From Telopea speciosissima (Eukaryota > Streptophyta > Magnoliopsida > Proteales > Proteaceae), in assembly GCF_018873765.1 (NCBI RefSeq), contig NC_057919.1:60960484-61024483 (forward strand): a DNA stretch of 64,000 nucleotides, given 5' to 3'. The position numbers and the translations under genes were made by a program. The notes below the pieces were generated by a model. That model did not search any database. It saw only the letters and a program-made list of their open reading frames with translations, and was not told the origin of the DNA. Shown piece after piece: positions 50,940 through 63,436 of this stretch. Positions within the stretch are counted from its first letter, which is position 1. Each line of letters starts with the position of its first letter.

Positions 50940-51237
50940 AGACACCACAAGAAGATCAACTTGATCCTCGCCCCTTGAACAGACATTTTGTAAGTTTGTC
51001 ATTGAGGAAAAAACCTGAAGTAAAAAAATTAGTTGTGCGTGCGTTCATTGTTAACTAGGATTTATAGTCTTTTCTCAGTAAGCAGTTGCTAATGAAAATC
51101 AGCTTCAGTGTAATCCCTCGTGAGGTTTTAAACTGAGTTATGAGAACCTTACAATGGAAATATAGGGAATTATGTAGTTCCATTAATTTTTATCGTAGAT
51201 GCTTTTCAGTTTTGCTCCAAGGTGAATCTGACATGAC

Positions 51238-52928
51238 ATGACATACCCAGCGAGTCTTATTTGTGTTGGCACCAATGACTCTGAAGTACTTGATTTACAC
51301 AATCTCTTGCAAAGATGTGCAAGGAACAAGGCAGCTAAGGAAGGGAAGATATGCCACGGGAGAGTTGTTCTTTATGGTCTAGAAAAGGACATACTTACAT
51401 CAAATATTCTCATTAACATGTATTCCAAATGTGGACTTTTAGAGTCTGCATGCCAGATCTTTGTTAGGATGCCTAAGCGAAGCCCAGTTTCCTGGAATAC
51501 CATAATTGGTACACATACTCAGCATGGAGAAGAGGTAGAAGCTCTTAAACTTTTTATGCAGATGTTAAAAGAAGGAGACCCACCTAGTGAATTCACCTTG
51601 TCAAGTATTCTTTGTGCGTGTGCTGTGAAGTTGGCTGTCTATGAGAGCAAACAATTACATGCATTTGCTCTAAAAACTGCAATGAATTCCAATGTCATTA
51701 TGGGTACCGCTGTACTTGATGTTTATGCAAAGTGTAAGTTAATTGAAGATGCTCGCCTGGTATTTGATACCATGTCTGAAAGAGGTGGTATCACATGGAG
51801 TTCAATGTTGGCTGGTTATGTTCAAAATGATCTCTATGATCGAAGAGGCTTTGATATTGTTTCATAGAGATCAAAAGATGGGGTTGGAGTGGTCTCAGTT
51901 TACACTCTCTGCTGCTGTCAGTGCTTGTGCAAGTCTGGCTGCAGTTATTGAAGGTAGCCAGTTGCATGCAGTGTTGGTAAAAACTGGTTTTGTTTCAAAC
52001 CTTTTTCGTGTCTGTCTCTCTCATAGACATGTATGCAAAGTGTGGAAGCATTGAAGGAGCTTACTTTGTTTTTGCTAGCGTGGAAGGGAAGAATGTTGTC
52101 TTATGGAATGCAATGATCTCTGGTTTTGCTAGACATGCACGCTTCATGGAGGCGATGATACTATTTGAGAAAATGCAACAGATGGGTATATATCCAAATG
52201 AAATTACTTACGTTTCTATTTTATCTGTCTGAAGTCATGTTGGTTTAACTGAAAGGGGATAAAGATATTTTGACTTAATGAACAGAGATCCGAGTATGGA
52301 GCCCAATGTGCACCACTATTCGTGTATGGTTGATATTCTAGGCACGGTTGGGATGATTCATGAAGCTGGGGACATGATCGAAACAATGCCGCTTGAGGCT
52401 TCTGCTTCCATGTGGGGATCTTTGTTGGCCTCTTGCAGGAACTATGGGAATTATGAGTTGGCTGAGATTGCAGCAAAACATTTGTTTGAAATTGAACCTC
52501 ATAATGCAGGAAACCATGAATTGCTGTCAAATCTATATGCAGCCAATAAAAGGTGGGAGGAAGTTGCAAGGTCGAGGAAGCTTCTTAAGGACAGTGGGGT
52601 GAAAAAGGTGATGGGGTAGAGTTGGATTGAAGTTTAGGGCAGGGTTCACATGTTCATGGTTGGAGAAGGAAGCCATCCTAGAATTGGTGATATTTATGCA
52701 AAATTGGAGGATTTGGCTGATGAGATGAAGAAGCAAGACTACTTGGCCGAGACTGAACAAGACCTGCATGATGTGGAGGAGGATCAAAAGGAAGTGCTCT
52801 TGAGGCACCATAGGGAAAAGTTGGCTCTTGCCTTCGCACTGATAAGCTTCCCACCTGGTACACATATTGTGATCAAGAAGAACCTCCGAATCTGCAAAGA
52901 CTGCTACTCCTTTATGAAGTACCCTTGA
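51238..52928 (+). pseudogene. PPR protein (At5g04780-like, PLS-E/DYW class), frameshifted and truncated
   Basis: The translation shows a string of P, L and S pentatricopeptide repeats: [71 protein letters not shown] frameshift at about 51835 is followed by [15 protein letters not shown], then another at about 52005 by [20 protein letters not shown] and [20 protein letters not shown]. In-frame stops occur at about 52230 and 52260. The E/E+ region ([20 protein letters not shown]) and the start of the DYW region (HREKLALAFALISFPPGTHI, KNLRICKDCYSFMKYP) end at a stop at 52928. The C-terminal half of the DYW deaminase, with the final Cys pair and the DYW tripeptide, is absent. Such proteins edit organellar transcripts. 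The overall pattern matches At5g04780-type mitochondrial PPR proteins, by recall. Confidence 0.85.
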
Positions 52929-54226
52929 TCGTAAGGCATCAAGATTTGTTTTCATTTGTTACTACCTTTATCTTTCATATGTTGGTGATGCATGTTTCCC
53001 TTGAAGCATAAATCTATTTTTGTCACCTGTTAATGTTAACTTAGATCTATATCAAGTGTTACTACCCTTTGTTTCCAAACAGCTAGCTAGCCTTTCCAAT
53101 GGCCTTAGTAACTAAGTAAAACTATACACTTAAACAGGCGATATGTTGAGAGGGTTTCACTGAATTTGTAGTTTGGTGTCACTCTCACTCAAACAATGAC
53201 CAACTGTTGCAACATATGCGTCTGTGATAATTTTCATGTGTTCTAGGATTGCAGAAATGATCACCAGAGTGGCAGGTAAGATTTAAAGTATCAGAATAGG
53301 ACATGGTTTTGGAAAGTTGATTTTAAGAGACATGCTATGGATACAAAAGGATATGCATGGCAATGTACAGGAATCCTTAGGATACCCACAAAATAAGGCA
53401 TTTAAGCAAACTAGAACAGGAATAGAGAACATATAATATATCAGAACTTCATGGCTTTTTAGAAGCATTCCCCCCCCCCCCCCCCCCACCCCCACCCCCC
53501 AAAAAAATGTTAAATACTTTTTTTTTATTATTAATTTTGGAAAGTTAAACAATAAAAAAAGGGAGAATGACACATGGGGGTGGGTGCAATGACCACCCTG
53601 CCCCCCTAGTGGCAGGCCCATGTGTCTGGGCGCAGCCTACGCTGCGGCACAGAGAACATGAGCCCATAAAAAAATTCAATAAAAATTCATAAAGCCTTAA
53701 ACTTCTTAGATCCATCAATGATACACAAGAAAGTCTAACTTACAGGACTGGTGAAAAGTGATAACAGTAACAACACCTGGGGACACACTAAACGTTGGAT
53801 CCATCACAGCATCAACCCCTATCACTTATGGCATCTTTCTAAATCTTTTGGTCCACATTGTCCCATTTACAATTTTACATTCCTGTTGACAATTTAAAAC
53901 AGTTGCAGATCTCCATGGCGGCCCACCATATCAATCTTCATTCTTCTTTTTTGGGTTTTTCATTTGCGAATGGGAAAAGAAAAAAAAAAATGCAAGTTTG
54001 CAATAATCAGTAGTAGATGATATGATTGGACTGAAAGTGTATCACAACCAGACACTCCATGATGAGAATGACTGTAAGAGCACATTAGCTCCACTGATCA
54101 GTAGGTAAGCATTGGGGGGAGGGGGTGTGGACATCATCCATAGTTGATCATATTTGAAGACAATTTTCCCTGGTGATGGGTTAGAGATGAGAATTTTGTT
54201 GCTGTGAGTGAAAAAGGTAAAAACTA
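52929..54226. other. Spacer with C-rich runs
   Basis: An 18-C run at 53470-53487 is followed by ACCCCCACCCCCC. A weak relative of the foldback MITE at 35512 lies near 53575-53655 (GGGTGGGTGCAATGACCACC). No gene was recognised. Confidence 0.4.
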
Positions 54227-54231
54227 GAGGG

Positions 54232-54814
54232 TGTAGGTCAAAACTACGGTCCATGGGATCATGGTGGTTCACCTTGGTAAACCAATAAATATTATATTTT
54301 GAGTTCTCAACACTTGGGATCTCTAGGGTTGTGCTAGGGCTCCCTATTTAATATTTAGGGACTCCCATGGTCTCCCATGAGATCCCTAATGACATTTGGT
54401 CTAAAAATTATTACCAAATTCTTCTCTTTCTTGTCCCATAAAAATTATGGAATCCTAAAGACAGAGAAATTTCATCTCTTTGCCTTCCCATGGAAAGAGG
54501 GATCCATCCCATACCCGAATGCATAGCGGAAAGAGATCGATTCGGGTTTCTTTCACATCCCATGGATAATCAAATAATTAAAACAAGAGGAATTAACAGA
54601 ACTTGCTAACCTGATGAGCCTCAAGTGTTGCTCCTCCAATAGACAGTGGTTCTTCCTCCAACGAGCACTTCAGGTAAACAGATCTGAACCTCCAATGGTG
54701 TAGCCAAGGTTCTCCGAGCCAATCCTAGATCCTCTTGAGTTCTTCAAGCACAGATCTGGGTTTCCAAAACCCTAATTCTCAAATACTAGAGAGCAAGAAG
54801 AAGGAGAGAGGAGA

Positions 54815-54887
<73 letters not shown>

Positions 54888-55978
54888 TTGTCCAAGGGAG
54901 GGGGGAGCCAAAATTTGGCCAAGGCTGGAGAATTTGTTGGCTGGCCCCTCCCCTTGGTGTGTTTAAATAGACAGGGTTTCCAAAACCCTGATTTAAGAAC
55001 ACTTGTGAGAGTCTAACACTCTCTCTCCTCATTGGCTTGATCTGTTTAAACCTTAAATGCTTCTAATTGGTGAAGAAGCAGAATCTAATAGGGAATAGTT
55101 AATTAATTATCTATTTTAATTTATGGATAATTATAATTAGCACCATATCCATTAATTAAATAAATAACTAATTATTTTAGCAAATTTCATTTATACCCTC
55201 ACATAATAATTAATTATTATGTACCAACCCATTACTAATCAATACCATAATTATAGAATCTAGGGCATGTACACTAGTACTGCCAAACCCCATTCCATAG
55301 TATATGTCCATATAAGAGTGTCTATGTATATGATCGGGTCTCGCAAAACTCGATAAAACATTTTAATTAAATAACTACATATAATCTATTATTTTATATA
55401 AAATAGGTTTTACAAAAACCATTTCCAAACAGCACTGGATCCAGATTCTGATCCGACCATTCACAGACAACTTAAATCTTGGTGTTCCCCAATCGGGCAA
55501 TGGTGACCATTTTGAGTAACTCCTTCACTCATAGAATGTTCGCGCATTCCCAGAACACCGACTTTGACTCACTTGAGTCTCAGTCATTGATGAACCAAAG
55601 AATCCGGTCACATGTTGCAGTGACAGGGTTCTCTCAGGTACATGGGTCTCGGTGACACATGTCTATCCTATCTTACATTTGGCAGTAACATATGAGGGAA
55701 TCGACAAAGTAGATTTTTCACCGATACACACATTAAACATGTAAGTTCTCGCATTCGTACCCTAACATCACATGTCTAGGCATACCCAATGCGATGACCA
55801 TATGATAAGGGTGCCCAACCCAAACCCTAATCGTGACTATCATTTTAAGTAAAACTTACAGACACATAATGCTCAAAAAGTTTATATCGCATGTGATAAT
55901 ATTAAACCAAAATGTATAAAAGGTTCAATACAAAGTAAACCGGACCGAACTGGGTTTGATGGACACACAAATCCAACA
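54232..55978 (-). repeat. Copia 3 3' LTR (1747 bp) with (GA)n
   Basis: Homologous to 13664-15361, including shared segments CTCAAGTGTTGCTCCTCCAA and GTGACCAT..AACTCCTTCACTC. A long (GA)n run at 54821-54884 is an expansion of a much shorter GA stretch in Copia 1. Confidence 0.9.
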
Positions 55979-56019
55979 ATCTCTCACTTGTACATCAAAG
56001 CCAATTTTTCATACATTTT

Positions 56020-59000
56020 AAACCCATGCCCTCCATGTGTTTTCCAAACACTCTAGAAGACAAACCATTTATCATGGCATCAGACACATTTTCAGTAGCG
56101 TCCACTTTGGAGATACTCACGTCGCCCTACTGGATAATTTCTCTGATGAGGTGATGCTTCCGCTGCATGTGCTTGTTCCTCTGATGAGCCTTAGGCTCTT
56201 TAGCTTATGCAATAGCCCCTCTGTTGTCACATAACAGGGGAATGAGACCCTTGACAAGGTCAGAGATAACCTCCAAATCTGGTAGGAACTTCCTTAGCCA
56301 AACACCTTCTTTTGCTACATCGCAAGCTGCAAGGTATTCCGCTTTGGTAGTGGAATCGGCTGTAGATTTCTGTTTTACACTCCGCCACACAATGACACCT
56401 CCACCCATTAGATATACCATCCCAGACGCTGATTTTCTGTCATCATTGTCAGTTTGAAAATCTGAGTGTGTGTAACCCAGAATTGACAACTGATCATATC
56501 TAAAAACCAAGAAATAATACTTAGTCCTTCTTAGGTACTTGAGGATATTCTTGACAGCAGTCCAATGCTCTCGTCTAGGGTTAGACTGATAACGACTCAC
56601 AATACCTACTACATAGCAAATGTTTGGCCTCATACACAACATAGAGTACATAAGACTCCCTACTACAGAGCCATAGGGAATCTTCTTCATCTCTTCAATA
56701 TCAATTTGAGACTGAGGATATTGAGATCTGGAAAGACTGACTCCATATAAAAAATGACACTTTCCCGTTTAGAGTTCTCCATGCTAAATTTGGCCAGGAC
56801 TTTGTCTATATAGGTAGCCTGTGACAAGCCTAGCATCCTTTTTTGGCGATCTCTTACGAGTTTGATCCCAAGGATATAGCTAGCTTCACCAAGGTCTTTC
56901 ATCGAGAAAGTTGTGGACAACCACTGATTCACTGATAAAAGAAACCTACATCGTTACCCATCAGCAATATGTCATCTATATATAAAACGAGAAAACATAG
57001 TGCACTCCCAATGATTTTCTTGTATACGCATGGTTCATCCATGTTTTGATCAAAGCCAAATGATTTGATTGACTGATCAAGCCTAATGTTCCAGCTCCTG
57101 GAAGCCTACTTCAGTCCATAGATGGACCTCTACAATTTGCATACTTTTCTTTCTTCTGCCAAGGAAGAGAACCCTTTTGGATGTTCAATGTAAATTTCTT
57201 CTTGAAGAAATCCATTTAGAAATACAGTTTGCACATCCATCTGCCAGATCTCTTAATCAAAGTATGCGACGATTGCCAATAAAATCCTGATGGACTTCAT
57301 CATCGCCACTGGTGAAAAGGTTTTCTCATAATCTATACCCTCTTTCTGGGTATAGCTCTTTGCCACCAGTCTCGCTTTGAATCTTTCGACCTTTCCATCC
57401 ATGCTTTTCTTCCTCTTGAAGATCCATTTACATCCAATTGGCTTAACTCCAAGTGGTGGATCGACTAGAGTCCAAACCTTGTTGGAATACATCGAATCGA
57501 TTTTAGAGCGCATTGCTTCCAGCCACCTAGTGGCATCAACATCTTTAAGAGCCTTTGAGTATGTTATTGGATCATCATTCGGTTCAACTAACACCATGTG
57601 GAACTTTTCCACAGTTTTCTCTTATTCGGTGAGAAGAGTAAACCTAGTGGGTGGTCTAATAGTCCTCCCACTGCATCGAGGTTCTTGAGGTGTTTCCTTT
57701 TTAGTGGGTATGTCAACTGGTTTCACTTCTGCAAGTGAAGTTTCTGAGTTATCCAATAACTCCTCAATAACTACAGATTCAGTTTTCTTGGTCAACATTT
57801 ATTCCTTCAATAATGTAATATGTTTGCTTACAATGACCTTTTGGTCAACTGGGTCAGAGAAATAATAACCAATCGGGATAACCTAAGAAATAACATCTTG
57901 AAGTCTTAGATTCTAACTTATCTGTCTATTGTTTTCGTACATGTGCTATGCAACTCCATACCCTAAGGTGTTGTATGCTAGGCTTACGTCATTTCCACAA
58001 CTCAAAGGGTATCTTACCTACAGACTTAGTTGGAACCCTATTCAAGATATAGATGGCTGTTTCTAAGGCAAACCCCCAGAAAGAAAGAGGTAGTTCACTA
58101 TAAGTGAGCATCGTTTGGACCATATCCAATAAAGTTCGATTGCGTCATTCAGATACACCATTTTGTTGTAGTGTACCTGGATTAGTTAATTGATTAACTA
58201 TCCCTTGTGAAGTGAGGTATTCCCTAAATTCATCTGATGAATACTCCCCTCCATGATCCAATCGTAAGAACTTGATGAGTTTATCAAGCTATCTTTCGAC
58301 CTGGGCTTGGAATTCTTTGAATTTATCAAATGCTTTTGATTTTCTGCGCATTAAGTAGATATAACCATATCTAGAGTAGTCATCAATGAATGTTATGAAA
58401 TACTCAAATCTATACCTTGTTTGTATATTTATGGGTCCACACACATCAGTATGTATCAACTTTAATAGATATGTGGCTCTAGTACCTTTATTGCTAAAGG
58501 GTTTTTTGATCATCTTGCCCTGAAGGCATGACTCACAGGTAGGGAATGGTTCCACTCTTAGACTCTCTAAAGGCCCATCCCTTACCAATCTACTGATTCG
58601 GTCCAAGTTAATATGACCTAATCTTAGATGCCACAGATATGTTGAGTTCACTGAAGCTGCTTTACGTTTCAAATCAATATTCAAAATAATATTCATTCTA
58701 ATAGGACAATCTAGGAAATACAATCCACTTTGCAAATATTTAGATGCCACAAAGGAATTATTAAAATGAATAACTAATTTAGAATTAAAGGAAAAACTAT
58801 ATCCGTCCAAAACAAGGTTTGAAATTGAAATAATCTTCTTCTTAAAAGAAGGTACATAGTAACAATCCTTTAAAACTGAATTAACTGAACTAAAACTTAA
58901 AGTAAAAGTTCCTATAGCCAATGCATTGGCTTCAGCTCCAGTGCCCACCGGAAGACGCACTTCATTTTTTTTTGTCTCCTTGTCTCATTAAACCCTTACA

Positions 59001-59934
59001 ATAAATTACAAATGTGAACAGTGGAACCACTATCCACCAACCAAGAATTGGTCAATTCAAAGGACAAATTAGATTCATAAAGAATGTAAACATCACATGT
59101 ACCTTCTTTAGTAGTCTCTGTTTCATTTGGCTTCTTGTCTTTTACATTGGCCAGGAATGCACAACAATTTCTTTTCTAGTGACCCTCCTTCTTATAATAG
59201 AAGCACTTGCCTTTAGCTTTCTTATTGCCAGACTTCCCACCCTTGGGTTTTAGGGCTTTACCCTTATTTCTCTTTTTTTTATTCTTCCCATTTGAAGAAG
59301 GCTTCACATCAGTAGCATGAACCTCAACCTTATCCTTTTTCAAGGTGGTTTCCACTTCTACCAGTGCATTAGCAAGATCGGTGAGCTCCAGTTCCTTATC
59401 TGACATCTTGTAAGACATCTTAAAGGGTACATAGGTAGAAGTGAGTGATGCCAAGATCACATCAGTCTTGTACTGCAGACTAAATTCAGTTCCCGTGGAT
59501 TCTAGTTTCTTAAACAGATTAATCATTTTCATAACATGGTCCATCACTGGAGTCCCTTGGGACATTTTGTAGTTATAGATCTGACTTACTACATCAGAGT
59601 GTGCATATGTTAGCTGCCTATTGAACAAATCAACAAGCTTATCCATTTTACCCCATGTGGTACGTATATCTTTGCCTGAGTCCAATACTGACTTTTTCAA
59701 TGATCCTAGGATGTAAAGTGATGCATTGGAGTCCCTCTTAAGGAAATCCTGCATCTCTTCATTTGCCTCAAAATCATTCGGGTCGGGTTGAGGAGAAACT
59801 GGTTCATCAAGAACCGTGTAAAGGCCTTCTGCAGTCAAAAGCAATTTAATGCTCCGGTACTAGTCAACATAGTTTGTACCATTTAGTTTGTATTCTTTAA
59901 TGAGTATTAACAGGTTGGTATTAACGGTAGCCAT
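56020..59934 (-). pseudogene. Copia 3 gag-pol
   Basis: The gag ATG at 59934 starts MATVNTNLLILIKEYKLNGT. A TAG replaces an expected Trp about 24 codons in (about 59862). Gag continues with KLESTGTEFSLQYKTDVILA and a zinc-knuckle remnant GKCFYYKKEGH (about 59180). Protease and pre-integrase are at 58960-58500 (VNSVLKDCYYVPSFKKKIIS, YLWHLRLGHINLDRISRLV). Integrase follows (FEYFITFIDDYSRYGYIYLM about 58390). RT has [20 protein letters not shown] (about 57420), then the strand leading to MKDLGEASYILGIKLVRDRQ (about 56890). RNase H is at 56690-56205 and beyond (GYTHSDFQTDNDDRKSASG). Several stops and frameshifts make it inactive, yet gag and integrase are long open stretches. Confidence 0.88.
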
Positions 59935-60780
59935 TGAATTAAAATCTACAGAATTATAAGTAAAAACACAGGCATATTAATAACCATTGATAAAAATTTG
60001 AGCACACACGTCAATAGTCTCTCATAATTTGGATCTCCCTCATAACCCAAACAATGAACTGGATACTTACAACCCTTGCATGCATAACTTACCCTGTGGG
60101 GAATCATTATGCAAACCATGGTAGTGTGGACTAAGCTGTCCGCTTCATAGGCTTCCAATATTTTTGGCCACCTGGGTATCATGTTCAGATCCTGTCGGTT
60201 GACACACACCCAAGTCATGTATATACCTATTGCATTAGTGAGAATCATGGAATCATGAAAGATGGTCCACTATCACAGTGCCCTCTCACTATCCATACCT
60301 TAACATATCTATATGACTATATAGAGATAAATATAGATGATCATGTGATATGGAGCCTGGCAATGTCCTGTCCGCGTATGCGGGGTCATATCACACAACC
60401 TCTACACTTACCTTCTATAGGAGGCCATGGACATGTCTATTAACTAAGATCAATCCATATCATACATGTATTGTAATCAAAGAGGGATAAAGAAGCACTC
60501 TCACAACATATCATGGATGGCATCAAAAAACATAATTAATCAACATTAATTATAAGTGAGTATGAGATGACAATATTTTTATTAGAAGTAATTAAAAATT
60601 CCTCCCAATAAAAATTTAAATGTAATAAATATCAGGGGTGCATCATCATGCTAAGGATGTAGCTTGCTTCAATTCGACCATCTCCTCCGTCCGATCTTCC
60701 ATCAAAGTTGGCGATCATCATCTTCATAAACTTTGAACACATGCAGATCATCATCAACATGCTCTGGGAAATCTAATATC
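59935..60780 (-). other. Leader-like region of Copia 3 or unassigned sequence
   Basis: Between the gag start and the unrelated Copia at 60782 there is no LTR similarity and no visible Met-tRNA primer site. It contains ATGATCATGTGATATGG and other non-coding sequence. It may be a long untranslated leader of the element or foreign sequence. Confidence 0.35.
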
Positions 60781-60781
60781 C

Positions 60782-63436
60782 AAAAATATGTTAAAACAAG
60801 GTTTAATCTCTTGTAAGCATGAAAATAGAAATAAATATGAAGTCTGTGTTCAACCAAAAATGATTAAGAAACCTTTTTCAAATATTGAGAGATATTCACA
60901 AATCCTGAAATTAATACATTCTGATATTTGTGAAATTAATGGCCTCTTAACTAGAGGAAGAAAAAGATAATTTATAATCTTTATAGATGATTGTACAAGA
61001 TTTTCACATGTATTTTTATTGAGAACTAAAGTTGAAGCTTTTGACATGTATTTTTATTGAGAACTAAAGTTGAAGCTTTTAACATGTTTAAAAGGTGTAA
61101 AGGAGAAGTAAAAAATCAAAAGGATAAAAGGATTAAAATCCTTAAAAGTGATAGAGGTGAAGAATATTTTTCCAATAATTTTTTTGTATTTTGTGAAGAA
61201 CATGGGATAATACACCAAAGGTTTGCACCCTATACACCTCAGCAAAATGGCATAGTTAAAAGTAAAAATAGGACACTTATTGATATGATAAATGCTATGT
61301 TATCAAGTGCTAAATTGCCAAATAACTTGTGGGGTGAGGCTTATTAACTACATGTCATATAAGTAATAGGATTCTTTTGCAAAAAAATACAATCAAGTCC
61401 ATTTGAGTTATGAAAAGGAAGGAAGCCTAACATTGGATATTTTAAAGTGTGGGGGTACTTAGCTTTTTATAGAACACCAGATCCTAAAAGGACAAAATTA
61501 TGTCCAAGAGCACTTAAAAGTGTGTTTGTGGGATATGTTGAAAATTCAAAAGCATATATATGGATTTTTAGATCTAGATTCCAATATAATTGTTAAATCA
61601 AGAGATGTGGAATTTATAGAGAATAAATTCATTAATGAATCAAAATCTGAAGAGGTACCTATTCAGACACCATCTTCTATTTTGGATTCTAGTGGTCACA
61701 CTAACATGAAAACTCAACCATCTCTTAGTTTGAAAAGAGATTCGAGTGTGATTAGTGAACCAAAGAGAAGTCAAAGAGTCAGAAAAGAAAAGGACTTAGG
61801 TTCAGATTTTATTTCCTCATAAGCTCTTATTTTTCTTGTGGAAGGGAATATGTAACTTGTTCTTAATGAAATACCAATAGTATTCAGTTTAAAAGATGAT
61901 TCTAAAACATATAGTGAGACTATGTGTTTAAGGGATTCAACTTTTTGGAGAGAGGCTATTAATGATGAGATGGATTCTATAATGTCTAATGGCACATGGG
62001 TGTTAGTTGATTTACCTCAATGATCTACACCCATAGGTTGTAAATGGGTATTTAAAAAGAAATTAAATACAGATGGATTTGTTCAAAAATTTAAGGCAAG
62101 GCTTGTTGCTAAAGGTTTTAAACAAAAGGAAGGCATTGACTATTTTGATACATATGCACCCGTTGCAAGAATAACGTCCATTAGAGTGTTATTTACCTTA
62201 GCTTCATTATATGATTTATGTGTTCATCAGATGGATGTTAAAACAATATTTTTAAATGGTGATTTAGATGAAGAAGTCTATATGGAACAACCCGAGGGTT
62301 TTGATCTACCTGAAAATAGTAAGAAAGTCTGTAAATTAGTTAAGTTACTTAATGGCTTAAAGCAAGCGTCAAAACAATGGCATGAAAAGTTTGACCAAAT
62401 AATTTTGTCAAATGGTTTTAGTCATAACAGTGCAGACAAATGCATATATTCTAAATTTATAGTCACATATGGTGTAATTATATGTCTCTATATCGATGAT
62501 ATGCTTATTTTTGAAACTAATTTAATTGGGGTACTTGAAACTAAAAAGTATCTTATTTCAAAATTTGAAATAAAACATTTAAATAAAGTGGATACTATTT
62601 TAGGAATTAAAGTAAAGAAACATAGTGAACGGTTTGCTATATGTCAGTCACATTATATTCAAAAAATGATAGAGAAATTTAAGTATCTTGACATAAAAGA
62701 AGTAAGTTCTCCTTATGATTCTAGTTCTAAGATAAACGATCGAGCATTCAAGTAAGGCTATGGCACAGCTTGAGTATGCTAGTGCAATTGGAAGCCTAAT
62801 GCATGCAATGCATTGTACAAGACCTGAAATAGTTTTTGCTATTTGCAAACTTTCGAGATATACTAGTAATCCTAGTGTGGATCACTGGAAAGCCATTGGT
62901 CGAGTTTTTGGATATCTTAAGAAGACTATTAATTTTGGTTTATTTTATAAAAATTTTCCAGCAGTATTAGAGGGATACTTGGATGCTAGTTGGATAGTAA
63001 AAGTGATAATAAGTCCACATCTGGATGGATTTTTACACTAGCTGGTGAAGCTATATCTTGGGCTTCAAAGAAGCAAACTTGTATCTCACATTCAACCATG
63101 GAGTCTGAATTTATAGCTTTGGGAGCAGCAGGAAAAGAAGCAGAATGACTTAAAAATATGTTACTGGATATAAAGTTGTGGCCACAATCGATGCCAGATA
63201 TTTTTCTGTACTGTGATAATGAAGCCATTATATCTAATGCTTATAGTAAGATCTACAACGAAAAATCTAGACATATAAGCTTAAAACATGAATATGTTAG
63301 ACAATTGATTTGAGATGGTATAGTTACCATTTTATATGTGAAGTCTAACAATAATTTAGCGGATCCTTTTACAAAAAGCCTACCTAGGGAGCTTGTAGAA
63401 GGTACATCCAAAGGAATGAGACTGAAACCCTTTTAG
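60782..63436 (+). pseudogene. Copia element 4, 5'-truncated pol
   Basis: Starts abruptly inside the gag-pre-integrase region (LKQGLISCKHENRNKYEVCV). Integrase follows: FIIFIDDCTRF about 60970, LKSDRGEEYFSNNFF about 61145, YTPQQNGIVKSKNRTLIDMI about 61230. RT has GCKWVFKKKLNTDGFVQKFK (about 62035), QMDVKTIFLNGDLDEEVYME (about 62230) and YIDDMLIFET (about 62490). RNase H spans 62760-63400 (CDNEAIIS about 63210, ADPFTKSLPRELVEG about 63360), ending at TAG 63434-63436. A 38-bp tandem duplication (61006-61043 and 61044-61081) shifts the frame in integrase, and further stops occur. The RT sequence differs from Copia 1/3 and is closer to Copia 2. Confidence 0.87.

Larger units (their letters stand above)
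44850..51058 (+). pseudogene. Unidentified conserved-looking host exon split by a Copia insertion
   Basis: Outside the Copia, 44850-45003 reads METLKPVLQRVYMTRASAYR, then DALKSFIQEYQEGIMQVMEK, ending SQQPED. After the Copia, 50945-51058 reads TPQEDQLDPRPLNRHFVSLS in a different frame. The Copia target duplication AGACA (44999-45003 and 50940-50944) lies inside the exon, so the two parts were once adjacent. On rejoining, the frame is off by one or the exon naturally ended nearby. Amphipathic, charged helical character suggests a real soluble protein, but I do not recognise the family. The upstream exons were not found. Confidence 0.45.
54232..60780 (-). mobile_element. Copia LTR retrotransposon 3 (same family as Copia 1), 5' LTR missing
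   Basis: An LTR at 54232-55978 opens TGTAGGTCAAAACTACGG (plus-strand view) and closes ATCCAACA, matching Copia 1 end to end. A minus-strand gag-pol (59934 to about 56020) follows, then a leader-like stretch of about 850 bp (59935-60780). No second LTR was found before the unrelated plus-strand Copia starting at 60782, so the 5' end is deleted or misjoined. It supplies the integrase, protease and gag sequence that the poly-C tract hides in Copia 1. Confidence 0.88.

Noticed and set aside
54772-55032. Ser/Leu-rich frame over the (GA)n run
   Set aside because: Microsatellite inside the Copia LTR.
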